The notes beneath the pieces are model-generated. The model had not been told where the DNA came from, made no database searches, and saw only the letters and a list, made by a program, of their open reading frames with translations. The position numbers were made by a program, and so were the translations under genes. Source: RGIG5952 sp045603485 (GTDB lineage Bacteria > Verrucomicrobiota > Kiritimatiellia > RFP12 > JAAYLN01). Taken from it: a stretch of 40,552 bases of DNA. The stretch spans positions 1 to 40,552 of the forward strand of contig JAZUMF010000037.1 of the NCBI GenBank assembly GCA_045603485.1, in the 5' to 3' direction. This document shows, one piece after another, positions 24,116 through 33,598 of this stretch. Position 1 is the first letter of the stretch. Every line of letters begins with the position of its first letter.

Positions 24116-25963
24116 TCAATAACTGATTGTTTCAACCTTGCCATCGGAATGAATATGGCTCGTTGAAGTACGCTTCCCCGATTTATCATAGTGAAACTCA
24201 CTGCGAAGACCTTTAGGCAGGATGATTATCGGGTCGACATATATATCATCACCTTTAGCATATTCAACTGAAAGGGTATTTCCATTTACATCAAAACTGT
24301 GAGACACCGATGGAGGGAAAAACCAGGTCACAAAAGATGGAGCTGAATAATTGATACCGTCGTCAGCAACGCAAATAATATCCACACGCGACGATTTTAT
24401 TCCAAATGGCGTATCAAACGGCGCCTTATGGTAATCAACTGAAATCTCAACGCGACTGCCTCTGGAATCGATTTCGCGAATCCTAATCTTGTCTTTATCG
24501 CCTTGACCGACAAACCAATGATAGCGGAATGTGCCGTTGCCCGGCGGACCGGCTTCAAGAATCATCTTGCGAGTACGGCCTGCGCCACGCCATACATGGG
24601 CAATCGCGCAAGGTGAAATAAAGAGCACTTCACCGGCTGTTCCGTAAAAATCGCGGTTGGGGACTTGTTTGTCTATGGAATCGTCTGAGAGAATTCTCAA
24701 AGGAGCAACCGGCAGTAATAAATTTGAAGTTAACGCATTTGAAAGCTCGGCAAGGCGCAAAGTATCAACCGCCTCTCCGTTAAAGACCACAGGATGAGCT
24801 TTGGGTGTCAAATAATCTTCGCGGGCGACAACATTCGTCTGCGAAGCCCTGAGAAGATACTGCAAAGCCTGTGGAATCATGCATTGAAATGCCAGAGCGT
24901 CTTTTGTTTCCGGACGCATTGCCGCCAACGCAGTTGCAATCAAAGCAAGAATCGGTTTGTCGGTCCACGACGAGCCCGGCGATATAAAAAGATATGGAGT
25001 GCGTGAGGGGAAAACATCGCCAAATTTGGAAGGCAAATAGTCATGATGCTGCGGATATACATAAAGTGCATTGGAATAATATTGGTTAACCAAAGTTACC
25101 AAATTGTTATTCTGCATCAGTCTGGCGCAGCTACCCCAATATGGACCCGAGATATTTGCCGTCGAAGAATTGCCAAAGACAATCTGACCGGGAAATGTAA
25201 AAAGCGAGCCTGCCGTTGCCGCGCCGAATGACTTCGCCTCTTTTGCATATCTTGTTGGAATAAGCCCAGGGAAAAATTCGGTATCCAAAACAGAATGGCC
25301 CAAATCATGATTGTCGTAGATATCGCCGACATTACCAGAAGCGGTTCCCATTGTCCGCCACTTGCGTATCAATTCCCATGTTTTGCCGGGAATTTTAACA
25401 TCGGGCATATCAGACCTTGCCGTTGTGACTGATTTCGGGCGCGGAGAAAACAATGCCGTATATCCTCCCATATTCATATCCCAACTGACATTTTTTGCAC
25501 TGATCTCGGCGGCATCGCCTACAGGAACCGGGGCTATCGCCCCCGGAACCCGGTTAGGATACATCCGATTGGCGCGAACCTTTGATAACGCCTCGGCAAA
25601 GACAGGGTCGCGGCGAAGCATTGCCAAATCATTGTCATTTTGAAGTCCATTAGCGTCCGCAAAGCCTAACTCCGCCGATCTCATAAGCGCATTTCTTGCC
25701 GCCTTAAAATCTCCACGGCGCGTCAATGCGCAGGCTAAATTATAATGCCAGGTTGCGTCATTAGGGAAAAGAGAAACCGCATTACTGCACAGATTAAGCA
25801 TTGCCCCGTAATCACCCTTTGAGATGCAAATCTTCAACTCGTTAAGCATCATCCTGTGGGCAGGAAAACCAAGGTGCATTTGAAAGACATTCGTATAGAC
25901 TTCGGCAAATGCCACCGATGAAAGAAAGGCTATACAAAGAGAAATAACTAGACGGCGCCTCAT
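24116..25963 (-). CDS. Secreted TPR protein with unknown large domain
   Basis: 615 residues. Residues 1-20 are a signal peptide (MRRRLVISLCIAFLSSVAFA). A short tetratricopeptide region at about 35-110 (YGAMLNLCSNAVSLFPNDATWHYNLACALTRRGDFKAARNALM) is followed by about 500 residues I do not recognise. That part includes GDIYDNHDLGHS and WGSCARLMQNNN, then a beta-rich end with polycystin-like or immunoglobulin-like patterns (VEISVDYHKAPF, RVDIICVADDG). Its start overlaps the stop of the upstream metalloenzyme gene by 4 nt (ATGA), with GGAGTGGA as ribosome binding site, so the two are translationally coupled. Periplasmic or outer-membrane location is likely; function is unknown. Confidence 0.8.
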   Translation of the reverse strand: MRRRLVISLCIAFLSSVAFAEVYTNVFQMHLGFPAHRMMLNELKICISKGDYGAMLNLCSNAVSLFPNDATWHYNLACALTRRGDFKAARNALMRSAELGFADANGLQNDNDLAMLRRDPVFAEALSKVRANRMYPNRVPGAIAPVPVGDAAEISAKNVSWDMNMGGYTALFSPRPKSVTTARSDMPDVKIPGKTWELIRKWRTMGTASGNVGDIYDNHDLGHSVLDTEFFPGLIPTRYAKEAKSFGAATAGSLFTFPGQIVFGNSSTANISGPYWGSCARLMQNNNLVTLVNQYYSNALYVYPQHHDYLPSKFGDVFPSRTPYLFISPGSSWTDKPILALIATALAAMRPETKDALAFQCMIPQALQYLLRASQTNVVAREDYLTPKAHPVVFNGEAVDTLRLAELSNALTSNLLLPVAPLRILSDDSIDKQVPNRDFYGTAGEVLFISPCAIAHVWRGAGRTRKMILEAGPPGNGTFRYHWFVGQGDKDKIRIREIDSRGSRVEISVDYHKAPFDTPFGIKSSRVDIICVADDGINYSAPSFVTWFFPPSVSHSFDVNGNTLSVEYAKGDDIYVDPIIILPKGLRSEFHYDKSGKRTSTSHIHSDGKVETISY

Positions 25964-26823
25964 TTATCCACTCCAAAATTCCTTAAAATTGCAGGCGTAA
26001 CATCGACAATTGAACTACACGAATCCAAAATAGCTTCAGAGCCGGGCCCTACCGCAATCAATGGAACCTTGTTATAAGTGTGCCCCTTACGACCGATCTC
26101 TTCGATGTTGCCATGATCGGAACTCAAGGCAACCGAAATTCCCATATCAACGGCAAGAGGAAACAACTCACCCAAAAAGGCATCAAGAGTGCCAAGTATA
26201 CTCTTTGCCAAATCTATTGAGCCTGAGTGTCCCGCTTGATCCGTCAAAAAATATTCAAAAAGAGTGTAATCATACTCAATCGCAAGCTGAACAAGATGCT
26301 CCGCGGCTTCCTTAGGTGTAACAATCGGCCCGTCGTAACCAGTTGATGTGATAGACTCACGAGTTATGTCATGAAGCAGTGCCCGATTATTATTCAAATC
26401 AGATCTCAATGAGACGGTTTCGGGAACCGTTAGAGCCGCCGTTGTTGTCACAGAACGAAAGCGGCGACATCTAATCTCATCTACACTATCGGCAAGATAG
26501 GCGTCTGCGAATCGGGAACGCTTACCGGCGGCCTTCATCGCGAGAAAAACATTGTCTTCCTCCACAAACTTACGCAAAACCGGCCCGGGGAATCCCGTCA
26601 CATGGCGCCCCATGAAGACTGCCGCATTACGGCCGCAAAAAAGAGCGGCCTGCCCCGTAGCACTTTGAGGAGCCCCGCCATCAACACCAAGACAAGCGTC
26701 AATAGGAACGCAATTTGTCCTAATCAAGCTACAAATTGTCGGACATACCCCATATGTTACCGGATTATCCGGTGCCGCCGGGGCTATTCCGAGTCCATCT
26801 ACAAATATAAAAATTTGTTTCAC
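25960..26823 (-). CDS. Phosphoglycerate-mutase-like metalloenzyme
   Basis: 287 residues of the alkaline-phosphatase/cofactor-independent phosphoglycerate mutase superfamily. Metal and nucleophile positions are visible: D9 in FIFVDGLG, the SATGQ turn (54-58) holding the nucleophile Thr, DQAGHS, SSDHGNIEEIG and GHTYNKVP. At 287 residues it is much shorter than true GpmI (over 500) because the second domain is reduced, so it is more likely a phosphatase, phosphomutase or nucleotide-sugar hydrolase than a glycolytic mutase. The start codon is GTG with no strong ribosome binding site, 20 nt after lptD. Its place next to lptD may mean an envelope-precursor substrate, but this is a guess. Confidence 0.8.
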   Translation of the reverse strand: MKQIFIFVDGLGIAPAAPDNPVTYGVCPTICSLIRTNCVPIDACLGVDGGAPQSATGQAALFCGRNAAVFMGRHVTGFPGPVLRKFVEEDNVFLAMKAAGKRSRFADAYLADSVDEIRCRRFRSVTTTAALTVPETVSLRSDLNNNRALLHDITRESITSTGYDGPIVTPKEAAEHLVQLAIEYDYTLFEYFLTDQAGHSGSIDLAKSILGTLDAFLGELFPLAVDMGISVALSSDHGNIEEIGRKGHTYNKVPLIAVGPGSEAILDSCSSIVDVTPAILRNFGVDK

Positions 26824-26843
26824 ACCAACAACTTGCCGGGATG

Positions 26844-29081
26844 TTAATCATCCCAATACTTATCGCGCAGCTTACGCTCATAACGGGTGGGAGTATAAGC
26901 GCGTAACCACGCATTAAAGGAAAAACGAATCTTGGCATCGCGCTCAGTGCCGTCATCAAACTCAAATGCCGGCTCATACTCCGTACGGAAGCGGAAAGAA
27001 ATACAGTCAAGGTTATATTGCAGATAACCTGCAATCTTTTCGCAACGGGATATCTCGGAATCGTACCTTATGTAAGTACCAAACGCCCACCGTTCAGAAA
27101 GGTTGCAGCGAATATCACCTCTGAATAGCATCGTATCATCTGGTATAAAGTAGCATTGGCCTGCAGCCTCCCATCGCTCGCCCTGCCAAAGCGAAATCCA
27201 AAAATCGACATGATCAAAATCTTCAAGGACGGCATCATAAAGGGCATCTGCGTCAATCTTAATGTTTTCGGCGACATTCCACTCCACATCAACTCCGTAC
27301 GCATTTACGCCGCTCTCGTCATTCTCATCTTCAAAATAGTATATCGCATAAAGGTCAATATCAAGAATATCACGAACCCTGGCACCGGCTTGATTACCGA
27401 CCTTTCGCTGAACGAGCTGGCGAACGCCAGTCCTTACATAATGCCCCTTATCCAGCCTGTCAATATAATCAAACTCATAAAGATCGGCTGGACGAAGATT
27501 CGGTTCAGGGACGAAAGTCCAATTTGCGTATGGCTCAACGATGTGACGATAAACATCTCCATTGGAGTCTTCAAAAAATCCGTATGCCTTAAATGATATT
27601 TCTGTGCCCAGCTCGAAAAGGCTACGAAGCTCCGCATCGCCCTCTTGATATGCTGTACGCGTCAAGGTGTTTGTTGTCACTGAATCGACATAAGACTCCT
27701 CAAAAGATTCACGGGTCTTTGAATAATATGTACCCCTATACGAAGCCCTGGGAACAACCGACAAAAATCCTAGTGCCTTGAATGGTAGAGTCAACTCATG
27801 AAGGGTATCAAACCTAAATGTCTCATATGCATCACGGACGACGACATTCTCCAAATCATAGTCAGCCGCCTCACTTTGCAATAGACCTGCAGAGTTACGG
27901 CTCTCGTAATAAATACCGGAATCGCCCAGTTCAAGCAATGTTGTATCAAGCCATGCATCAGGCATTCGATTGACATTTTGATAAAACTTGTTGACACGAT
28001 GATTTATACCGATACCATATGAGATAAACTCGCCATTATGGGTAAATGACGCATAGGATTCGGGCTGAATATAATCTTCATATTCATCCTCGTAGAAATC
28101 AGCCATTACATAACTATCGGAGAAGAACGAAGTCCGCAATGTCAAATAATCTGAAGGGGTGAAGTAAGTATCATGTCGGAAGGTTATCCTATAACGAGTA
28201 TCCTCGGCGACATCGCGATTGGCGAAACGGTCGTAGTCAGGATTCATCGGGTCGTAGTCAAAGATACCGTAAACGCCGATTGTGCCGCGAGAGCCGCCAT
28301 CATAAGCGTCGCCAAAACTCCATGTAATATCCTCACCCAAAGCAAAGCCGCGATCCGAGCGATAATCAAAATGCGTATACGAATTTATGGAATCATGAAA
28401 CTTTCCGCCGAAATCAACAAGCTGGGTCTTGTAAGTCGTCAAAAGATATGCGCCCCAATCGGAATCATATCCGGGAATAAAACGCCAGCCAAAATGATCG
28501 ACAAGGCTACGGCCGAAATACGGATAGTAAAAAATCGGCAAATCAAAAAAGCGTACCTTTGCGCCATGCATTACAACATATTGTTCCGGCATAAATTCGC
28601 CATTTTTGGCGGTTACTGCATAATGCAGTGAAGACGGATGATTTGTGCAGGTTGTCATTAAGACATCTGAAAGCTGGTAAAGTCCCGCATAATTGCGCTT
28701 TGCAGGGCCGGAAATAACACGGAAGTTCTGAGACTGAACATCCAGATTAGGAGTAACAACCTCTCTAGTCTTATAATTGTATCCGATGCTATCGGTGCGA
28801 ACAACACCCTGCCCCTCCCTGATAAGAACGACATTTCCCTTTGCTACGACATCACCGCTTTCCCGGTTAAGATGCATCGAATCGGCCGTTAGTTGGGCAC
28901 CTTTTTGACGAATAACAACACCACCCTCGGCATAGACCCAATTATTAGAGAGCATCTGGATATTGTTAGCGACAAAATCGATTGGCGCCGAAGAACTGTA
29001 ACTTGAATCCACCTTGATTTGCGCAAAAAGAGGCGCTGCGATCAGGCACGCAAAAAGCAATATGGAAAACTTATTTCGCAT
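26844..29081 (-). CDS. lptD: LptD-like LPS-assembly outer-membrane protein
   Basis: 745 residues with a signal peptide (MRNKFSILLFACLIAAPLFAQ begins it). The N-terminal OstA/LptA-like beta-jellyroll (about 30-130) shows the repeated pattern NNWVYAEGGVVIRQKGAQLTAD, AKGNVVLIREGQGVV. It is followed by the barrel with YYPYFGR and GWRFIPGYDSDWGAYL, typical of the LptD entry region, and many aromatic-ended strands. LptD inserts lipopolysaccharide into the outer leaflet. Cysteines are few and not in the paired E. coli arrangement, so disulfide control probably differs. Start supported by GAGGA 9 nt upstream. It sits between an AsmA-like gene and a metalloenzyme. Confidence 0.85.
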   Translation of the reverse strand: MRNKFSILLFACLIAAPLFAQIKVDSSYSSSAPIDFVANNIQMLSNNWVYAEGGVVIRQKGAQLTADSMHLNRESGDVVAKGNVVLIREGQGVVRTDSIGYNYKTREVVTPNLDVQSQNFRVISGPAKRNYAGLYQLSDVLMTTCTNHPSSLHYAVTAKNGEFMPEQYVVMHGAKVRFFDLPIFYYPYFGRSLVDHFGWRFIPGYDSDWGAYLLTTYKTQLVDFGGKFHDSINSYTHFDYRSDRGFALGEDITWSFGDAYDGGSRGTIGVYGIFDYDPMNPDYDRFANRDVAEDTRYRITFRHDTYFTPSDYLTLRTSFFSDSYVMADFYEDEYEDYIQPESYASFTHNGEFISYGIGINHRVNKFYQNVNRMPDAWLDTTLLELGDSGIYYESRNSAGLLQSEAADYDLENVVVRDAYETFRFDTLHELTLPFKALGFLSVVPRASYRGTYYSKTRESFEESYVDSVTTNTLTRTAYQEGDAELRSLFELGTEISFKAYGFFEDSNGDVYRHIVEPYANWTFVPEPNLRPADLYEFDYIDRLDKGHYVRTGVRQLVQRKVGNQAGARVRDILDIDLYAIYYFEDENDESGVNAYGVDVEWNVAENIKIDADALYDAVLEDFDHVDFWISLWQGERWEAAGQCYFIPDDTMLFRGDIRCNLSERWAFGTYIRYDSEISRCEKIAGYLQYNLDCISFRFRTEYEPAFEFDDGTERDAKIRFSFNAWLRAYTPTRYERKLRDKYWDD

Positions 29082-29120
29082 CGTTCAAAATCCTCGCAAA
29101 AAACCACTAAAAAACTATAG

Positions 29121-30017
29121 TTATTTTTTTTCTTCTGCAGAGATACTGTTTGTTGATTCAGAGTTGCTGGAAAAAAGAGAACCAATTCCCTTAACAACGG
29201 CCCCGGCACCTTTCAATGTGGCACCGCCGACGGCTCCCGCTGCATCAAGTGCCGCGCCGCCGACCGCTCCTGCTGTATCAAGTGCCGCTCCGCCGACCGC
29301 TCCCGCTGCATCAAGTGCCGCACCGCCGACCGCTCCCGCACCTTTCAATGCCGCACCGCCGACTGCACTGACAGCATGGACAACACTATCAAAAATAGCA
29401 GAAATTAAAACACGGACAGCCTGCAAGGGAACAAACGCGCCATCCTTACCGATATCAAAAAGTTCAACCTTTGCCAAAGGAATTTCTAGTCCAATGCCGG
29501 CTTTAACGCCCAAGGTTCCCTCATCAAGAAGGAAGTGGTCGATAATAACAGCCATTGACTCAGCCTTCTCCTGTTTTTTATCGTCACTAGGAGCGTTATC
29601 TGATTTGCCCCCACCGCCAGGCAGTTGCTTCAAAAAGTCAGAGATGTTATTTGCCGTAAGCTTTTGATGATACCAGATATGAGGTCCGATAATATGAATC
29701 TGGCGGATATGAACCCGTTTCTTAAAGAGCTCGCATAAAGCTATATCCAAATTAAGCGAGTCCATATGAAACATATATGGAGTATCATACCCATCAGGAT
29801 TACCGATTTCAAGATGTTTAATATGTACCTTCCCCGATAAAACCGAAACATCTACAGCTTCAACCGAAGCCGGGACACCCAAAAATGCAGGGATTGCCGT
29901 ATTGATTGAACCTTCAACAATTGAACCGATACGCCAAATTACAAAAACGAGGAGCAGGAAAATAAAAGCAAAAGAAAGCCCCACAATGCGGAAAATCTTT
30001 TTAGTCCTTGCAGTCAT
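29121..30017 (-). CDS. AsmA-like inner-membrane-anchored protein with Ala/Gly repeat tail
   Basis: 298 residues. One membrane helix (about 9-30) is followed by an AsmA-type start (IVEGSINTAIPAFLGVPASVEAVDVSVLSGKVHIKHLEIGNP contains the family's L..G.v.i..l.i.NP pattern; the run is described by its key words), a glycine/charged linker (134-153), and strands to about 200. From residue 218 there are five perfect-length 11-residue repeats AVGGAAL(K/D)(G/A/T)AG, ending in a serine-rich, charged tail. AsmA-like proteins bridge the periplasm and take part in lipid traffic to the outer membrane; this one is short. Ribosome binding site GGGGAG/GAGG. It lies between ilvE and lptD in the same direction. 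Confidence 0.8.
   Translation of the reverse strand: MTARTKKIFRIVGLSFAFIFLLLVFVIWRIGSIVEGSINTAIPAFLGVPASVEAVDVSVLSGKVHIKHLEIGNPDGYDTPYMFHMDSLNLDIALCELFKKRVHIRQIHIIGPHIWYHQKLTANNISDFLKQLPGGGGKSDNAPSDDKKQEKAESMAVIIDHFLLDEGTLGVKAGIGLEIPLAKVELFDIGKDGAFVPLQAVRVLISAIFDSVVHAVSAVGGAALKGAGAVGGAALDAAGAVGGAALDTAGAVGGAALDAAGAVGGATLKGAGAVVKGIGSLFSSNSESTNSISAEEKK
29202..29366 (-). repeat. Five 33-bp tandem repeats inside the AsmA-like gene
   Basis: 165 bp coding for five copies of AVGGAAL(K/D)..AG. The outer units carry K and the inner three D. The repeat keeps the reading frame and may vary in copy number between strains. Confidence 0.85.
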
Positions 30018-30049
30018 ATCCTCTACTCCCCGTATTTATCCAAATGCAA

Positions 30050-31063
30050 TTAAAGCTCAACACACCAATTGTGAGTGTCGGGCAACTCACCATACTGAAT
30101 ACCCTGAACAGTGCGGTAAAGCTTCTCAAGAACAGGCCCGCAACCGTCGCCTGTGGGCACCTTGATGACCTTGTCGCCTCTGTGAACCTCTGAGACAGGC
30201 GTTACAACAACGGCAGTACCGCAGGCACCAATCTCTGCAAAAGACTCAAGCTCTTCAAATGGGATTGGGCGCGTCTCAACAGGCATTCCCAAATCGACGG
30301 CAATCTGCTTGAGAGTCTTATTTGTTACAGAAGGCAAAACAGATGGCGAGTCTGGAGTGACATAAGTACCGTCAGCCTTGATGCCGATAAAGTTAGAGGT
30401 TGCGAACTCCTCAATATACTTATGCTCGCGTGCGTCAAGATAAAGCTCGACCGGGAAGCCGTCATGCTTTGCCTGAATGTGAGCATAAAGGCTGGCGGCA
30501 TAGTTACCTGCAACCTTAACATGGCCGACGCCCTTTGGAGCGGCGCGATCATAGTCGTCATAGATAGCGGCGCGAACAGGCTGCAGGCCGCCCTTATAAT
30601 ATGGGCCAACAGGCATAACCATAATGATAAAGGTATATTCATCCGCGGGAGCAACGCCAATCTGAGGTCCCGAGCCGATTAAAAGCGGACGAATATACAT
30701 AGAACCGCCGCTGCCGTACGGAGGGACATAGTCAAGATTATCATTAACGACGCGCTTCAACGCGTCCATAAACATCTCAACAGGGACAGGTGCCATGCAA
30801 GTGCGCATAGCCGTGCGGCACATACGCTCAGCGTTGGCTTGCGGGCGGAAGGCTCGAACCTTTCCATCCTTGCAACGGAAGACCTTCAGTCCTTCAAAAG
30901 CGGCCTGCCCATAATGAAGAGCGGAAGCTGCGATATGAAGCTTCAAATACGGGTCGCGGACAAGCTCCCCCTTATCCCATGCACCATTGCGCCATACATA
31001 TTTGATATGGCTATTGGTATCCATGTACTTAAAACCGAGACTTGACCAATCAATATCCTTCAT
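30050..31063 (-). CDS. ilvE: Branched-chain amino acid aminotransferase
   Basis: 337 residues from MKDIDWSSLGFKYM, with AAGGTG 6 nt upstream; an in-frame start 6 codons earlier has no site. A PLP class IV aminotransferase of the larger (eukaryote-like) BCAT group: FEGLKVFRCKDGKVRAFRPQ, the PLP lysine K183 in HVKVAGNYAASL, and YIEEFATSNFIGI. It makes or degrades Leu, Ile and Val in the cytoplasm. First gene of the minus-strand set, driven by a near-consensus promoter at 31118-31146. Nothing in the sequence ties it functionally to the envelope genes downstream. Confidence 0.95.
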   Translation of the reverse strand: MKDIDWSSLGFKYMDTNSHIKYVWRNGAWDKGELVRDPYLKLHIAASALHYGQAAFEGLKVFRCKDGKVRAFRPQANAERMCRTAMRTCMAPVPVEMFMDALKRVVNDNLDYVPPYGSGGSMYIRPLLIGSGPQIGVAPADEYTFIIMVMPVGPYYKGGLQPVRAAIYDDYDRAAPKGVGHVKVAGNYAASLYAHIQAKHDGFPVELYLDAREHKYIEEFATSNFIGIKADGTYVTPDSPSVLPSVTNKTLKQIAVDLGMPVETRPIPFEELESFAEIGACGTAVVVTPVSEVHRGDKVIKVPTGDGCGPVLEKLYRTVQGIQYGELPDTHNWCVEL

Positions 31064-31117
31064 AAAACACCTTATCGTCAAAAGTTGAAAAAAAAGCCAC
31101 TATCGGCCGTGTTTACA

Positions 31118-31146
31118 ATGGTATCCCAACTAAAATATCTTGTCAA
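31118..31146 (-). promoter_or_regulatory. Promoter of ilvE and the genes after it
   Basis: Minus strand TTGACA (31141-31146), 17-nt spacer, TACCAT (31118-31123), 54 nt before the ilvE start. Confidence 0.7.
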
Positions 31147-31198
31147 GCAGAATCACAATTCCTCATCAAGGAGTCTGACACCATGGTTCGGCGGAAGT

Positions 31199-31227
31199 TA
31201 GACACATCGCTAAATTTGTGATAAAAT
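31199..31227 (+). promoter_or_regulatory. Promoter of ackA-pta
   Basis: TAGACA (31199-31204), 17-nt spacer, TAAAAT (31222-31227), 36 nt before the ackA ATG. Confidence 0.65.
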
Positions 31228-31263
31228 AGAATGTGATTTAATCATCTAAAAATGGAGTTTTAC

Positions 31264-32472
31264 ATGTCCGCTGTCGATAAAGTACTTGTTATCAATTCTG
31301 GGTCGTCCTCGCTTAAGTATATGCTCTTCAATATGAAGGATGAGGCTATGCTTTGCAAGGGTCTTGTGGAGCGCATTGGCGCTGATAATGCGAATCTGGT
31401 TTATCAGCCTACCGGTGGCGAAAAGCAATCCTTTGCAGTTAATGCTCTTACTCACGGCGAGGCCTTCGAGCATGTTCTTAAGGCTATCACGAATACTAAG
31501 GATGGCGTCATCAAGGATCTTAGCGAGATTGATGCCGTCGGCCACCGCGTTCTCCATGGCGGTATGGCATTTACCGAGCCGGTGAAGGTTAACGAGGATG
31601 TCAAGGATGCTATCCGTAAGTGCTTTGACCTTGGTCCTCTTCACAACCCGCCGAACTTGACCGGTATCGAGGCCTGCGAAGAGAAGATGAAGGGCGTTCC
31701 CAATGTTGCCGTCTTTGATACCGGCTTCCACATGACGATGCCAGAGGAATCATATCTTTATGCTATTCCGTTGGATTTGTACGAGAAATATGGAATCCGT
31801 AAGTATGGTTTCCACGGCACTTCACACAAGTACATTACCGAGACTGCCGCTTCGGTCTTTAACAAGCCTCTTTCAGACCTCAACATCATCACCTGCCACC
31901 TTGGCAACGGCTCATCTTTGGCAGCCATTAAGGGTGGTAAGGTTTTTGATACCACAATGGGCCTTACCCCACTTCAGGGTTTGATTATGGGTACCCGTTC
32001 CGGCGATGTTGACCCAGCCGTCTGCTTCTTCCTTGCAAAGAAGGGATACAGCGCAGAGGATCTTGACACGCTTCTCAACAAGAAGAGCGGACTTCTCGCC
32101 GTTGGCGGTACCGGCACCGGCGATATGCGCGACCTTTGCGAGGCCGTCAATGCCGGCAACAAGCAGGCTAAGATTGCAATGGATATGTTCTCACATCGCA
32201 TTGTTTTCTACATCGGCGCTTACTATGCCCTTCTTGGCAAGATTGACGGCATCGTCTTCTCTGGCGGTATCGGCGAGAATAGCGACCAGGCCCGTAAGGC
32301 GATTTGCGACCGTTTGGCCGGTCTTGGCATCAAGCTTGATGAGGCTAAGAATAGCGCAACTCATGGCTCGCTTGAAAAAATTTCCGCAGACGATTCACTT
32401 CCTGTTTGGGTTATCCCGACCAATGAGGAGCTTATGATCGCCCGCGAAACTTATCGTATCGTTTCTGAATAA
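31264..32472 (+). CDS. ackA: Acetate kinase
   Basis: 402 residues from MSAVDKVLVINSGSSSLKY. The start at 31264 has GGAG 8 nt upstream; the earlier in-frame ATG overlaps that site. It carries the full set of family motifs: NSGSSSLKY, GHRVLHGG, FDTGFH, YGFHGTSHKYI, HLGNGSS, GTRSGDVDP and FSGGIGENS. It makes ATP and acetate from acetyl phosphate. pta follows after 26 nt in the same direction, so the final two steps of acetate fermentation form an operon. Confidence 0.98.
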   Translation: MSAVDKVLVINSGSSSLKYMLFNMKDEAMLCKGLVERIGADNANLVYQPTGGEKQSFAVNALTHGEAFEHVLKAITNTKDGVIKDLSEIDAVGHRVLHGGMAFTEPVKVNEDVKDAIRKCFDLGPLHNPPNLTGIEACEEKMKGVPNVAVFDTGFHMTMPEESYLYAIPLDLYEKYGIRKYGFHGTSHKYITETAASVFNKPLSDLNIITCHLGNGSSLAAIKGGKVFDTTMGLTPLQGLIMGTRSGDVDPAVCFFLAKKGYSAEDLDTLLNKKSGLLAVGGTGTGDMRDLCEAVNAGNKQAKIAMDMFSHRIVFYIGAYYALLGKIDGIVFSGGIGENSDQARKAICDRLAGLGIKLDEAKNSATHGSLEKISADDSLPVWVIPTNEELMIARETYRIVSE

Positions 32473-32498
32473 CCAAAAATAACAAAGGTGGCAAACCA

Positions 32499-33512
32499 AT
32501 GAACTTTCTTGAATCAATCTATCCAAAGGCTCAAGCAGCCAACAAGCGTATTGTTCTTCCCGAGGGTCAGGATCCTCGCGTGATTCTTGCTGCTATTAAG
32601 GTTAAAGAGCAGCGCCTTGCGACACCTGTCGTTCTTGCGACACCTGAAGAGCTTGCCGATGCCGAGGCAAAGGCCGGCGACACACTCAAGGCCCACGGTA
32701 TTGAGGCTTTGGATTACACTAAGGCCGACATCGCCCCTGAACTAATCGCTGCATTCTTTGAGCGTCGCAAAGCTAAGGGCATGACCGAAGAAGAAGCCGA
32801 CAAGACGATTCGTTCAAAGCGTCTTTATTTCGGCAATATGATGTTGAACCGCGGAATGGTTGACGGTCTCGTCGCTGGCTCAATCGCCTCGACACCTGAT
32901 ATGCTTCGCAGCTCATTCCACTGCGTTGGAACCGCCAAGGGTATTTCTCTTGCCTCCGCTTGCTTTGTGATGGATCTTAAGACCCCCACCCCATCCGGCG
33001 ACGGCGTGCTTCTCTATGCCGACAGCGCGGTCAATCCCTGCCCTACAGCAGAGCAGCTCGTTGACATTGCTCAATCAACAGCTTGCACCTACAAGGCTCT
33101 TGTCGGCAAGCAGCCCCGTTTGGCGTTCCTCAGCTTCTCAACAAAGGGCAGCGCAAAGCATGAGCTCGTCGACAAGATGCGTATCGCCAAGGAGTTGACC
33201 GAACAGCGTTTTGCCGAGATTGGCCTTGATGCCGTTGTTGATGGTGAAATGCAGGCGGACGCGGCTCTCGTCCCATCTGTCGGCGCTTCTAAGAACAAGG
33301 GCGGCACGATTCAGGGCGATGCCAATATCCTCATCTTCCCTGACCTTCAGTGCGGCAACATCTGCTACAAGCTTACAGAGCGTCTTGCCGGCGCTAACGC
33401 CTTTGGTCCTATCCTCCAGGGTGTCGCCAAGCCGGTCAACGATCTCTCGCGCGGTTGCTCTGCCGATGATATCGTCGGCGTCACCGCGATCACCGTCTGC
33501 CAGGGTCTTTAA
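32499..33512 (+). CDS. pta: Phosphate acetyltransferase
   Basis: 337 residues, the short single-domain form. Motifs: RIVLPEGQDPRV at the start, NRGMVDGLVAGS, LLYADSAVNPCPTAEQL, LSFSTKGSA, DGEMQADAALVP and ANILIFPDLQCGNICYKL. It converts acetyl-CoA and phosphate to acetyl phosphate for AckA. The ribosome binding site is AAAGGTGG. A terminator follows at 33534. Confidence 0.98.
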   Translation: MNFLESIYPKAQAANKRIVLPEGQDPRVILAAIKVKEQRLATPVVLATPEELADAEAKAGDTLKAHGIEALDYTKADIAPELIAAFFERRKAKGMTEEEADKTIRSKRLYFGNMMLNRGMVDGLVAGSIASTPDMLRSSFHCVGTAKGISLASACFVMDLKTPTPSGDGVLLYADSAVNPCPTAEQLVDIAQSTACTYKALVGKQPRLAFLSFSTKGSAKHELVDKMRIAKELTEQRFAEIGLDAVVDGEMQADAALVPSVGASKNKGGTIQGDANILIFPDLQCGNICYKLTERLAGANAFGPILQGVAKPVNDLSRGCSADDIVGVTAITVCQGL

Positions 33513-33533
33513 TCCATTAAGGCGGTATCAAAA

Positions 33534-33572
33534 GGGGAACTTGGGCAAAGGCTCAGTTCCCCATTTTTATTT
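33534..33572 (+). terminator. Terminator of ackA-pta
   Basis: GGGGAACT (33534-33541) pairs with AGTTCCCC (33555-33562), followed by ATTTTTATTT. Confidence 0.92.
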
Positions 33573-33598
33573 AAGGATAGCATAAACGAGGTATAGAA

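Noticed and set aside
24096..24119. Longer SGNH hydrolase starting at 24119
   Set aside because: It would begin with TTG and lacks a ribosome binding site; the ATG at 24095 has AGGGGG upstream.
29014..29667. 217-residue Ala/Pro-rich open frame opposite the AsmA-like gene
   Set aside because: The reverse reading of the 33-bp repeat gives a PTAPA-type low-complexity protein; the minus-strand frame has a membrane helix, a start site and operon context.
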